A stretch of DNA of 64,000 nt from DATAES01 sp963721305 (lineage in GTDB: Bacteria > Actinomycetota > Acidimicrobiia > Acidimicrobiales > JACDCH01). Each line of letters starts with the position of its first letter. Position 1 is the stretch's first letter. Shown here piece by piece: positions 43,052 through 50,851 of this stretch. Below the pieces are notes generated by a model. That model was not told the origin of the DNA and made no database searches. It saw only the letters and a program-made list of their open reading frames with translations. A program made the translations under genes and the position numbers. The DNA is taken from NCBI GenBank assembly GCA_963721305.1, contig CAVRIR010000006.1, positions 558,001 through 622,000 of the forward strand. Reading direction: 5' to 3'.

Positions 43052-44149
43052 CTAGGAACTCACGTCCTCAGCGCTCGCAGTGTAGAACGAGCCCGTTCTC
43101 GTGCCCGGCGGGATGTGGGATCCGGGCTCGAGCACCGCGTACGGACCCACGATCGCCGCCGAGCCGATGTCGGCATAGCGCCCAACGGTCTCCTCGACGA
43201 TGCTGTGGGCCCCGACCGTGCACTCGACCAGTCGGGTGTTGGGTCCGATCTCGGCTCCCTCGCCGATGACGGTTGCGCCCTGCAGGAGCGTGCCGGGGAA
43301 CAACGTCACGTCTGACTCGAGTGTGACGGCCGCGTCGATGTACGTGCGTTCGGGATCGAGCATGGTGACGCCCAACCCGAGCCATCGATCGTTCGTGCGT
43401 TGACGGAGCACGCCTTCGGCTCGCGCGAGTTGGCGGCGATCGTTCACGCCTTGCGGCTCGTCGTCCGCGGGAGCGATCACGGCGACGACCGGATAGCCGG
43501 CGTCGTGGAGTACGGCGACGACGTCGGTCAGGTAGTACTCGCCCTGGTCGTTCTCCGGTGTGACCCTGCGCAACGCCGGCGCGAGCACACTGCGACGGAA
43601 GCAGTAGATCGACGTGTTCCACTCGGTGATGGCCCGCTGTTCGGGCGTGGCATCGCGCTCTTCGACGATGCGCACGACGTTGCCGTCCTTGCCACGCACG
43701 ATGCGGCCGTAACCGGTGGCGTCGCTCGACTGCGCGGTGAGGATCGTGCACGCCGCGCCGGACAACCGGTGCTCGCGCACGAGCGTCGCGACGGTCGACG
43801 CCCGCAGCAGCGGCGTGTCACCTGGCAGCACCAGGATGTCGCCGTCGTCATCCTCGTCGAAGCCGGTGAGCCCGACGCTGACCGCGTCACCCGTGCCCCG
43901 TTGGACGTGCTGCTCGACGAAGTCGATGACGAGGTCGCCCGCCTCTTCCTGCAACTTCTTGGTGACCATCTCGGCGCCGTGCCCGACGACGACGACGGCC
44001 CTGCTGACATCGCACTCCGCGAGCGCGTCGAGGACGTACAGAACCATCGCCCTGCCGCACAACAGATGCAGCGGCTTCGGACGCGTCGAGCGCATCCTCG
44101 TGCCCTCACCGGCGGCGAGGACGACGGCGTTCAGCCGGCGCTCGGTCAT
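43052..44149 (-). CDS. glmU: GlmU-like UDP-GlcNAc pyrophosphorylase lacking the acetyltransferase end
   Basis: 365 residues; full GlmU proteins are about 450-490. The uridyltransferase domain is complete: VVLAAGEGTRMRSTRPKPLH, GTGDAVSVGL, LVLPGDTPLL, GYGRIVR, EWNTSIYCF and GEYYLTD. The left-handed helix starts (TYIDAAVTLESDVTLFPG, IGPNTRLVECTVGAHS) but stops after about five coils, ending GSFYTASAEDVSS. The residues that acetylate glucosamine 1-phosphate (E. coli His363, Asn386, Lys392 region) lie beyond that point. prs starts 26 bases later, so a local frameshift cannot hide them. Acetylation must be done elsewhere or differently. Confidence 0.85.
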   Translation of the reverse strand: MTERRLNAVVLAAGEGTRMRSTRPKPLHLLCGRAMVLYVLDALAECDVSRAVVVVGHGAEMVTKKLQEEAGDLVIDFVEQHVQRGTGDAVSVGLTGFDEDDDGDILVLPGDTPLLRASTVATLVREHRLSGAACTILTAQSSDATGYGRIVRGKDGNVVRIVEERDATPEQRAITEWNTSIYCFRRSVLAPALRRVTPENDQGEYYLTDVVAVLHDAGYPVVAVIAPADDEPQGVNDRRQLARAEGVLRQRTNDRWLGLGVTMLDPERTYIDAAVTLESDVTLFPGTLLQGATVIGEGAEIGPNTRLVECTVGAHSIVEETVGRYADIGSAAIVGPYAVLEPGSHIPPGTRTGSFYTASAEDVSS

Positions 44150-44258
44150 GGCCTTGGTTCTACCCCGGCCAGCCTCATGGTTCCATCACACGCATCTGCC
44201 TGGACCTTCACAGCCAGTCACCGTGTCCTCATGGGCGTAGGGCCAAGTAGGCGTTGGG

Positions 44259-44331
44259 CTCGGGGGGCAGGGATCGAACCTGCAACCGTCGGCTCCAAAG
44301 GCCGCCGTTCTGCCAATTGAACTACCCCCGA
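44259..44331 (-). tRNA. tRNA-Gln(UUG)
   Basis: Cloverleaf of 73 bases with discriminator G73. Acceptor TCGGGGG/CCCCCGA; anticodon loop CTTTGGA giving anticodon TTG; T-arm GCAGG-TTCGATC-CCTGC. U1-A72 and the loop are typical of bacterial tRNA-Gln. One mismatch (G27-A43) closes the anticodon stem. CCA is not encoded. Its 5' end abuts copy 3 of the palindromic repeat. Confidence 0.93.
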
Positions 44332-44373
44332 ATGTTGGATGGGAACGGGTGCCAGAGCGCCCGTTTCCACCCT
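44330..44373. repeat. Palindromic repeat element, copy 3 (diverged, inverted)
   Basis: GAATGTTGGATGG followed by GAACGGGTGCC...GCGCCCGTTTCC. It is the reverse orientation of copies 1 and 2, with several stem mismatches. It lies immediately 5' of tRNA-Gln and 38 bases before the pepF ATG, so here it cannot simply be the terminator of a neighbouring gene. Confidence 0.75.
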
Positions 44374-44396
44374 CGGTTCGCGTCGAGCGTAGGCGC

Positions 44397-44402
44397 TACG
44401 TT
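44397..44402 (+). promoter_or_regulatory. TACGTT -10 hexamer of pepF
   Basis: TACGTT eight bases before the ATG at 44411; no ribosome-binding site. Leaderless arrangement, starting just after repeat copy 3. Confidence 0.45.
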
Positions 44403-44410
44403 GCCGAGCC

Positions 44411-46216
44411 ATGGCGGTGATCACACCGGAACTGCCCCGCTGGGATCTCACTCCGTTCTTCCCCGCGTTGGACTCACGCGAGTTCGCCGCGGCGCACGAG
44501 CAGGTCGGCGCCGGCGTCGCACGGCTCACCGCGTTGTACGACCAGCACGAGGTACGCGGCGGCGAGCCGGTTCCCGTCGACGACGCGACGGTTCGGGCTT
44601 TCGAAGAGGTGCTCGCAGAGACGAACGCGCTACAGGACGAGCTTCGTCTCGTGGGCGCGTACCTCAACGGCTTCATCACCACCGATGCGCGCGACGAGGA
44701 CGCGAACGCGCTGCACTCGAAGCTCCAAGCGGAAGTGGCGCCGTTGCGGACGCTCAACACCCGGTTCGCGGCATGGGTCGCCCGGCTCGGTGCGGAGAAC
44801 CTGATCACCTCGAGTCCCGCGGCGGCCGATCACGCATGGCCCCTACGGAAGGCCGAACGCGCCGCCGCCCACCAGATGACCGAGGCCGAGGAAGGACTTG
44901 CCGCCCAGCTCAATCTCACGGGCGGATCGGCGTGGAACCGCTTGCACGGTGACGTGACGTCGCGCCTCACCGCGAGCGTGGACGGCGAGGACCTCCCGAT
45001 CACCGTCGTGCGCAACCTGGCGATGGCGAGTGATGCCGCGACCCGCAAGTCGGCGTACGACGCCGAGCTCGCCGCGTGGGAGTCGGTGTCGATCCCGTTG
45101 GCGGCGGCGATGAACGGCATCAAGGGAGAGGGCGGGGTCCTCAATCGCCGCCGCGGTTGGACCGACTCACTCGAGCCGGTGTTGTTCACCAACGCGGTGG
45201 ACCGCGCCGCGCTCGACGCGATGCACGCGGCGGTCATCGCGTCGTTCCCCGACTTTCGGCGGTACCTGCAGGCAAAGGCGCGCGTGCTCGGTCGTCCGTC
45301 CGGCGCCGGGCTCCCATGGTGCGACCTGTTCGCGCCGGTGGGCGATCCGTCGACGGCAGCCGTGACGTGGGACGAAGCATCGAGCGCGGTGCTCGACGCG
45401 TTCGGCACGTACTCACCGGCGCTGGCGTCGCTGGCGCAACGGGCGTTGGACGAGCGGTGGGTCGATGCCGAAGCGCGCGACGGCAAGCGCGGCGGCGCGT
45501 TCTGCATGTCGGTCCGCGGCGAGGAGAGTCGCGTGCTCATGAATTTCGGCGGCACGTTCGACAGCGTGTCGACGCTCGCGCACGAGCTCGGGCACGCCTA
45601 CCACAACACCAACCTCGCGCATCGAACGCCGATGCAACGACAGACACCGATGGCGTTGGCGGAAACCGCGAGCATCTTCTGCGAAACGATCCTCGTGCAG
45701 TCCGGCCTGCATGCCTCGACCGATGACCCGGCCCGCGAGCTCGCGCTGCTCGACACCGACCTGACCGGCGCGGCACAAGTCGTCGTCGACATCCACTCGC
45801 GGTTCCTCTTCGAGCGCGATGTGTTCGACCGTCGCGCCGAGCGCACGCTGTCCGTCCACGAGCTCAACACGGCGATGACGTCAGCGCAGCTCGCGACGTA
45901 CGGCGACGGCCTCGACCCCGCCGCGCTGCATCCGTACATGTGGGCGGTGAAGCCGCACTACTACTCGACCGCGTTCTACAACTGGCCGTACACCTTCGGC
46001 CTGCTGTTCGGCATCGGCTTGTACGCGCGGTACACCGCCGACCCGGAGCGCTTCCGACTCGGCTACGACGACCTGTTGGCCGCGACGGGTCTCGCCGACG
46101 CGGCGGAGCTCGCCGGGCGATTCGACATCGACATCCGGGACGAGGGCTTCTGGACCGACAGCCTCGACGTCGTCCGCGGCCGGATCGAGCGGTTCATCGC
46201 CCTCGCCGCGGGCTGA
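44411..46216 (+). CDS. pepF: M3 family oligoendopeptidase (PepF type)
   Basis: 601 residues, full length. The zinc site is STLAHELGHAYHNTNLAHR (HExxH, about residue 395), with the downstream Glu in MALAETASIFCETIL. N-terminal PRWDLTPFFPALDS and C-terminal FYNWPYTFGLLFGIGLY are usual in this M3 subfamily. It cleaves short peptides in the cytoplasm. TACGTT lies eight bases before the ATG, with no ribosome-binding site. Confidence 0.92.
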   Translation: MAVITPELPRWDLTPFFPALDSREFAAAHEQVGAGVARLTALYDQHEVRGGEPVPVDDATVRAFEEVLAETNALQDELRLVGAYLNGFITTDARDEDANALHSKLQAEVAPLRTLNTRFAAWVARLGAENLITSSPAAADHAWPLRKAERAAAHQMTEAEEGLAAQLNLTGGSAWNRLHGDVTSRLTASVDGEDLPITVVRNLAMASDAATRKSAYDAELAAWESVSIPLAAAMNGIKGEGGVLNRRRGWTDSLEPVLFTNAVDRAALDAMHAAVIASFPDFRRYLQAKARVLGRPSGAGLPWCDLFAPVGDPSTAAVTWDEASSAVLDAFGTYSPALASLAQRALDERWVDAEARDGKRGGAFCMSVRGEESRVLMNFGGTFDSVSTLAHELGHAYHNTNLAHRTPMQRQTPMALAETASIFCETILVQSGLHASTDDPARELALLDTDLTGAAQVVVDIHSRFLFERDVFDRRAERTLSVHELNTAMTSAQLATYGDGLDPAALHPYMWAVKPHYYSTAFYNWPYTFGLLFGIGLYARYTADPERFRLGYDDLLAATGLADAAELAGRFDIDIRDEGFWTDSLDVVRGRIERFIALAAG

Positions 46217-46238
46217 TTGCTTCGCCCGACTGCGACGG

Positions 46239-46337
46239 CTACTTGCCCGCCCGCCGCTGCCAACGGGTGCGCTTCAGCATCTTCTTGTGCTTCTTCTTGC
46301 GCATCCGCTTGCGCCGCTTCTTGATGAGGCTTCCCAT
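46239..46337 (-). CDS. Small ribosomal protein bS22 (AURKAIP1/COX24-type)
   Basis: 32 residues, almost all basic: MGSLIKKRRKRMRKKKHKK, then RTRWQRRAGK. It matches the 33-residue bS22 protein found on mycobacterial 30S subunits near the decoding centre. Short and easily missed. Convergent with pepF, 22 bases apart. The start is fixed by similarity; a longer frame upstream to 46502 is not conserved. Confidence 0.85.
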   Translation of the reverse strand: MGSLIKKRRKRMRKKKHKKMLKRTRWQRRAGK

Positions 46338-46398
46338 GGCGGAGGACGACCCTACCCGCGGACCTCCCGCCCACACCACCTGAGCGAATTCGCCGGGC

Positions 46399-46850
46399 TC
46401 AGGACCGTTGCGCGTGCGCCTTGGCGATGACTTCGTGCTGCTCGAGCGTCTTCCAGTCCGGCTCGGCGCCCGCGATGTCGTCGGGCCAGGTCTCGACGAC
46501 ACCGGTGGCCCAGTCCGTCCAGTGCTCGACCATCAGATGGAACTCGACGAGGAACTGGCCCACGAGGATGAGCCACGGGAGCCGCTCGGGAAACGGACCC
46601 GTGCCGTTGAGATACGCCTCCGGGACGCGAACGTTGGCGGCGAGCCGTTCGTCGCTCCATTCCCGCACGCCGGCGAGCGTGGCGAGCAGATCCGCCTTGC
46701 TGGCGTGTTCGGCGAAGAACACTTTGATCAGCTGCTCGAACTCGAGGGCAGGACCGTCGCCGGCCGTGGGCACCCACTCCGCGAGGGCCCGCCGCCCCTG
46801 GCCGTGATCGTGTACACGGTCCGCCGGCGTTTGCCGACCATCTCGGACGA
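46399..46850 (-). pseudogene. PadR-family regulator remnant, DNA-binding domain lost
   Basis: The C-terminal effector domain is clear: RRALAEWVPTAGDGPALEFE, KVFFAEHASKADLLATL, LVGQFLVEFHLMVEHWTDWA. Just before it, in another frame, is VSSEMVGKRRRTVYTITARG, the end of the PadR winged helix, so a one-base shift near 46790 also exists. Upstream of 46850 the first roughly 50 residues, which hold the recognition helix, are absent, and the methyltransferase promoter and gene begin. Without them it cannot bind DNA like a PadR. Confidence 0.75.
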
Positions 46851-46875
46851 CACATTGACACGAACGGAGAACACG

Positions 46876-47751
46876 ATGACCACCAACCAGCAGCAGCTGA
46901 CCGCCGATCCGTCCAACGCCGGCATGGTCGGCGCCTGGGACGGCAACGAAGGCGCGTTCTGGACCGCGCAAGCGGACCTGTTCGACGGGACCCTCGCCAA
47001 CTGTCATGGCCCGTTCCTCGCCGCCGCCGCGATCCGCGACTCCGATCGGGTGCTCGATGTCGGCTGCGGCACCGGCCAAGCCACTCGCGACGCGGCGCGC
47101 CTCGCGGCGAGCGGTTCTGCAGTCGGTGTCGACCTGTCGTCGCAGATGCTCGCGCTCGCCCGCCAGACCGCGGCCGCCGAGGGCGTCGAGAACATCGAAT
47201 TCCGTTACGCCGATGCGCAGATCCATCCCTTCGTGAGCGGCGAGTTCGACATCGTCATGTCCCGCATGGGCTCGATGTTCTTCGGCGATCCGGTCGCCGC
47301 GTTCACCAACCTCCACCGCGCCCTGCGGCCGGGAGGTCGACTCGTCCTCCTCACGTGGCAGAGCGTTGCCGACAACGAGTGGCTCACCGAGTTCCGCGCC
47401 GCGCTGGCGGTCGGGCGCGACCTGCCGACGCCACCGCCGGACGCACCCAGCCCGTTCGCGCTTGCCGACCCCGATCGCGTACTCGGCATCCTCGGCGCCG
47501 CAGGCTTCGCCGACGTCACCTTCCAGGGCCTCCGCGAGCCGATGAGCTTCGGTCCCGATCCCGACGACGCGTTCCAGTTCGTCAGCGAGCTCACCAGCTG
47601 GATGCGCAACGGCCTCGACGAGGCGGGTCGGGAGTCCGCCCTCGCGGCGCTGCGCACGACGATCGCCGACCACGCCGACGATCGAGGCGTCGCCTACGAG
47701 TCCGGGACCTGGATCATCCAGGCGCGCAAACCGCTGACCTACGGCGCATAG
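46876..47751 (+). CDS. Class I SAM-dependent methyltransferase
   Basis: 291 residues from the ATG at 46876 (GGAGAA ribosome-binding site). SAM-binding motif VLDVGCGTGQATRDAARLA (about 56-74), acidic loop SAVGVDLSSQML, RYADAQIHPF, DIVMSRMGSMFFGDP and RALRPGGRLVLLTWQS. UbiE/COQ5-like architecture; small-molecule substrate unknown. It starts just beyond the truncated PadR gene, divergently, as target genes of PadR regulators often do. Confidence 0.9.
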   Translation: MTTNQQQLTADPSNAGMVGAWDGNEGAFWTAQADLFDGTLANCHGPFLAAAAIRDSDRVLDVGCGTGQATRDAARLAASGSAVGVDLSSQMLALARQTAAAEGVENIEFRYADAQIHPFVSGEFDIVMSRMGSMFFGDPVAAFTNLHRALRPGGRLVLLTWQSVADNEWLTEFRAALAVGRDLPTPPPDAPSPFALADPDRVLGILGAAGFADVTFQGLREPMSFGPDPDDAFQFVSELTSWMRNGLDEAGRESALAALRTTIADHADDRGVAYESGTWIIQARKPLTYGA

Positions 47752-47772
47752 CCGTCCAAGCACAGCCGGCGA

Positions 47773-48480
47773 TCACACCGCATCGGTGGTGCGCACCACG
47801 AGCCGGCCATCGCCCGGGAACGTGCCCTCGACGAACCACGTCGAGCCGCTCCCGGCGAGCCGGGGTTGCACACCCGTCGCATCCCCGAGTCGATCGCGCC
47901 ACTCCGTCAGGCGCGGTTCGACCGCGAGCGCGGCCGGTTCGAGGTCGTTGCCATGGTCGCCGGCCGGACCACCGAGGTCGTCCCATACCGCGTAGACGGC
48001 GGCCGTCGAGCAGCCGAAGGGGGGAAGGACCAACGTGAACGTCCGCGGCTCGAACGGCAGCGCGCGCAGCTCCTCCCCGACACCCGTCACGCGGGCCCGG
48101 CCACCGCGCACACAGAACGGCACGTCCGCGCCGAGCCGCACGGCCACCACCGGGTCGTCGATGCCGGCCCATCGCAGCACGGCCGCGGCATCGGTCGAGC
48201 CTCCGCCCAGCCCGCCGCACGGCGGGATGCGCTTGTCGACCACCACCGCCGCCGTTCGACCGATGAGCGCGAGGGCCTTGCGGACCAGATTCGTGTCGTC
48301 CCCCGGAACGTCAGCGGCCGCAGGTCCTTTGATCGTCAGTCCGTCGCCCTCCTCGAAGGTCAGGGTGTCCGCGAGATCCAACGACACCATCTCGGCATCC
48401 AGGAGATGGAAGCCGTCGTCGCGGCGGCCGGTCACCCGGAGCGAGACGGTCAGCTTGGCCGGCGCTCGAACGGTGTCCAT
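47773..48480 (-). CDS. ispE: 4-(cytidine 5'-diphospho)-2-C-methyl-D-erythritol kinase
   Basis: 235 residues, short for IspE (about 280-310) because several loops are trimmed. Substrate motif APAKLTVSLRVTGRRDDGFH, the GHMP ATP loop PPCGGLGGGSTDAAAV (about 86-101), and LAGSGSTWFVEG at the C-terminus are all present. It phosphorylates CDP-methylerythritol in the non-mevalonate isoprenoid pathway. It follows rsmA by 12 bases, the normal order. Confidence 0.9.
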   Translation of the reverse strand: MDTVRAPAKLTVSLRVTGRRDDGFHLLDAEMVSLDLADTLTFEEGDGLTIKGPAAADVPGDDTNLVRKALALIGRTAAVVVDKRIPPCGGLGGGSTDAAAVLRWAGIDDPVVAVRLGADVPFCVRGGRARVTGVGEELRALPFEPRTFTLVLPPFGCSTAAVYAVWDDLGGPAGDHGNDLEPAALAVEPRLTEWRDRLGDATGVQPRLAGSGSTWFVEGTFPGDGRLVVRTTDAV

Positions 48481-48492
48481 GGGCGGCCGACG

Positions 48493-49311
48493 CTATTCGG
48501 GCGCGCCGGCCAGTCGCCCCCACTGCTCGACGCTGAGCTGCTCGGCGCGGGACTCGGGCGCGACGCCGCACCGCTCGAAGTCGGTGGTTTCGACCAGCCC
48601 GGCGAGCGAGCGGCGGAGCATCTTGCGGCGCTGACCGAAGCCGGCGCGGACCAAAGCGAACAACCGGTCGCGATCAGCCGCGGTCGCAGGCGCCGTGCGC
48701 CTGGTGATGCGCACGAGAACCGAGTCGACCTGGGGCCGGGGCAGGAAGACGCTCGGCCCGACCCGACCGGCCAGCTCCGCGTGCGCCCAGTACGCCACCT
48801 TGACCGACGGGATGCCGTAGGCCGCGGTCCCCGGCGAGGCCGCCAGCCGCTCCCCGACCTCCCGCTGCACCATGACGAGCAGCCGGTCGATCTGCGGAAC
48901 ACCGTCGAGGACATCCAGCACTAGCGGCGTGGCCACGTTGTACGGCAGGTTCGCCACGAGGTGCCAGTGGTCGCCATCGGCGAGGAGGGCGGCCCAGTCG
49001 AGGGTCATGGCGTCGGCGTGCACGACCGTTGGCGGGGGCTCGACGCCGGCGAGGACCTCCTCCAGGACCGGCAGCAGGTGCCGGTCGAGCTCGACCGCGG
49101 TGACGGCAGCCCCGGCTTCGGCCAGCGCCAGCGTGAGTGCGCCGAGCCCGGCGCCGACCTCGATCACCGGATCACCGGCCTCGACGCCGGCCAGGCGGAC
49201 GATGCGCCGGACCGTGTTCGGGTCGACGACGAAGTTCTGTCCCAGCGCGCGGCTCGGACGGATCCCGTGGCGATCCAGCAGGTCAGCCGCTTGCCGCCGC
49301 GTGATCGTCAC
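48493..49311 (-). CDS. rsmA: 16S rRNA dimethyladenosine transferase
   Basis: 272 residues. ALGQNFVVDPNTVRRIV, VIEVGAGLGALTLALAEAG (SAM motif I), LVANLPYNVATPLVLDVL (motif IV, NLPY) and a C-terminal helical domain with FGQRRKMLRRSL. It dimethylates A1518 and A1519 of 16S rRNA. Part of the metG-tatD-rlpA-rsmA-ispE run. Confidence 0.95.
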   Translation of the reverse strand: MTITRRQAADLLDRHGIRPSRALGQNFVVDPNTVRRIVRLAGVEAGDPVIEVGAGLGALTLALAEAGAAVTAVELDRHLLPVLEEVLAGVEPPPTVVHADAMTLDWAALLADGDHWHLVANLPYNVATPLVLDVLDGVPQIDRLLVMVQREVGERLAASPGTAAYGIPSVKVAYWAHAELAGRVGPSVFLPRPQVDSVLVRITRRTAPATAADRDRLFALVRAGFGQRRKMLRRSLAGLVETTDFERCGVAPESRAEQLSVEQWGRLAGAPE

Positions 49312-49346
49312 CCGGGCGATTCTGCTACCCGGTGATCACCAGGCAG

Positions 49347-49961
49347 TCACCAGGTGACGCGCACGTCGATCACGCCGGCACCGGGGTCGGCCAGGCGACT
49401 GAAGGTGCTCCGGTCGAGGTCGATGATGCGGCCGTCGCCGAAGGGGCCACGGTCCGTGACCACGCAGGTGACAGACGCACCGGTCGACATCCGGGTGACG
49501 GTGACGACCGTGCCCTTCGGGATGCTGCGGTGCGCGCACTCACCGGCGTTGTAGGCGTACCAGCTCGCGCCGCCCTCCTCGGAGTTGGTGCTCGCGGGCG
49601 CCGTGGCCGGGGGCGCGGTCGTCGGCGGCGCGGCGGTCCGCGGTGGCGCCTTGACCTGGACCGTCACCGGCTTCGGCGCCGTGGTGGTCGGCGCACTGGT
49701 CGCGGTCGGCCGCGCCGCAACCGGCTCGTCCGTTGCGGACCCGTCGGTCGCAGGGGTGACCAGCGCGGTCGCCGCCTGCGTCGTGGCGGTCGTCGCCGCG
49801 GATGTCACGGGGGGCTCGCTCGCATCGGGAGCGACCACCGTGACGGCGGCACGGGCTTCAGTTCGGGGGATGTTGTCGATCACGAGGACCGGCAGCGCCA
49901 CCGCCGTCAACCAGACGGCGAACAACAGGCGACGTCGGGGGACGACGTACGGCTGCCGCAC
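49347..49961 (-). CDS. RlpA-like double-psi beta-barrel secreted protein
   Basis: 204 residues. Signal-anchor (RRRLLFAVWLTAVALPVLVI, about 9-28), a Thr/Pro/Ala linker to about residue 128, then an RlpA domain: GGASWYAYNAGECAHRSIPKG, VTVTRMSTGASV and TDRGPFGDGRIIDLDRSTF with the catalytic-type Asp. RlpA proteins are septal or wall lytic transglycosylase-like. In many actinobacteria this slot holds the resuscitation factor rpfB, so a wall-remodelling gene is conserved in position but replaced in family. Confidence 0.87.
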   Translation of the reverse strand: MRQPYVVPRRRLLFAVWLTAVALPVLVIDNIPRTEARAAVTVVAPDASEPPVTSAATTATTQAATALVTPATDGSATDEPVAARPTATSAPTTTAPKPVTVQVKAPPRTAAPPTTAPPATAPASTNSEEGGASWYAYNAGECAHRSIPKGTVVTVTRMSTGASVTCVVTDRGPFGDGRIIDLDRSTFSRLADPGAGVIDVRVTW

Positions 49962-50099
49962 CTCATCTGCTTGGGCCTCCAGAGCTCCGTCCTTCTTCTG
50001 GGGGTCATTGGGATGGGGAAGCGGTCAATCAAGTTGCGGGCACGCTACGGGGGCCGTAACGCGAACGCAAACTTCCCGGCAGCGATTTGCCCCGATTCG

Positions 50100-50846
50100 T
50101 CACAGGCGAAACACGGAATTCGCGTTGGCCCAGGTCGCCTCGGCGACGATTTGGGCGGAAACGCCCTTGATCTCGGCCACCGCCGCCCCCACCACCGTGA
50201 CCAGCGCAGGACGGTTCGGCTTGCCCCGATGCGGCACGGGGGCGAGGTAGGGCGAGTCGGTCTCGACGAGGATGCGGTCGAGGGGGCACCTCCGGACGGC
50301 CTCCCGGATGTCGGCGGCACTCGGGAACGTGATCACACCGGCGAACGACAGCCAGGCGCCGGTGTCGAGCGCACGCTCGGCCTCGGGGATCCCGCCGCTG
50401 AAGCAGTGGAACACCGTCCGGGCGGGGACGCGCTCCGCCTCGAGGATGGCGAACGTGTCGTCCCACGCCTCCCGGGTGTGGATCACCAGGGGGAGCTCGT
50501 GCGCATGGCTGAGCCGGATCTGGGCGGCGAAGACGTCGCGCTGTACGTCCCGGGGCGAGTGGTCGTAGTGGTAGTCGAGGCCGCACTCGCCGACGGCGAC
50601 GACCTCCGGCTCGTCGAGCAGCTCGGCCAAGCCCTCGATGCCGTCCTTCGCCTCGTGCGGATGCACGCCGGCCGTCGCCCACACGCCGTCGTGCGAGCGG
50701 GCGACCGCGACGGCAGCGCGGGAATCGGTCAGCTCGGTGCCGATGGTGATGAGACGCTCGACGCCTGCGTCACGAGCGTCGTCGATCACCTGCACCGCTT
50801 CGGCGTGGTCGGCCGGCAAGTGGCAGTGGTCGTCGATCCAGCGCAC
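50100..50846 (-). CDS. tatD: TatD family metal-dependent hydrolase
   Basis: 248 residues from the GTG at 50846, five bases after the metG stop. Metal ligands: IDDHCHLPAD (HxH), AVGECGLDYHYD (Glu), LVIHTREAWDD (His), FHCFSGG (His) and VETDSPYLAP (Asp). TatD enzymes are metal-dependent nucleases. Order metG-tatD is conserved in Actinomycetota. The 138 bases between tatD and rlpA hold no gene. Confidence 0.93.
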   Translation of the reverse strand: MRWIDDHCHLPADHAEAVQVIDDARDAGVERLITIGTELTDSRAAVAVARSHDGVWATAGVHPHEAKDGIEGLAELLDEPEVVAVGECGLDYHYDHSPRDVQRDVFAAQIRLSHAHELPLVIHTREAWDDTFAILEAERVPARTVFHCFSGGIPEAERALDTGAWLSFAGVITFPSAADIREAVRRCPLDRILVETDSPYLAPVPHRGKPNRPALVTVVGAAVAEIKGVSAQIVAEATWANANSVFRL

Positions 50847-50851
50847 GGCGC

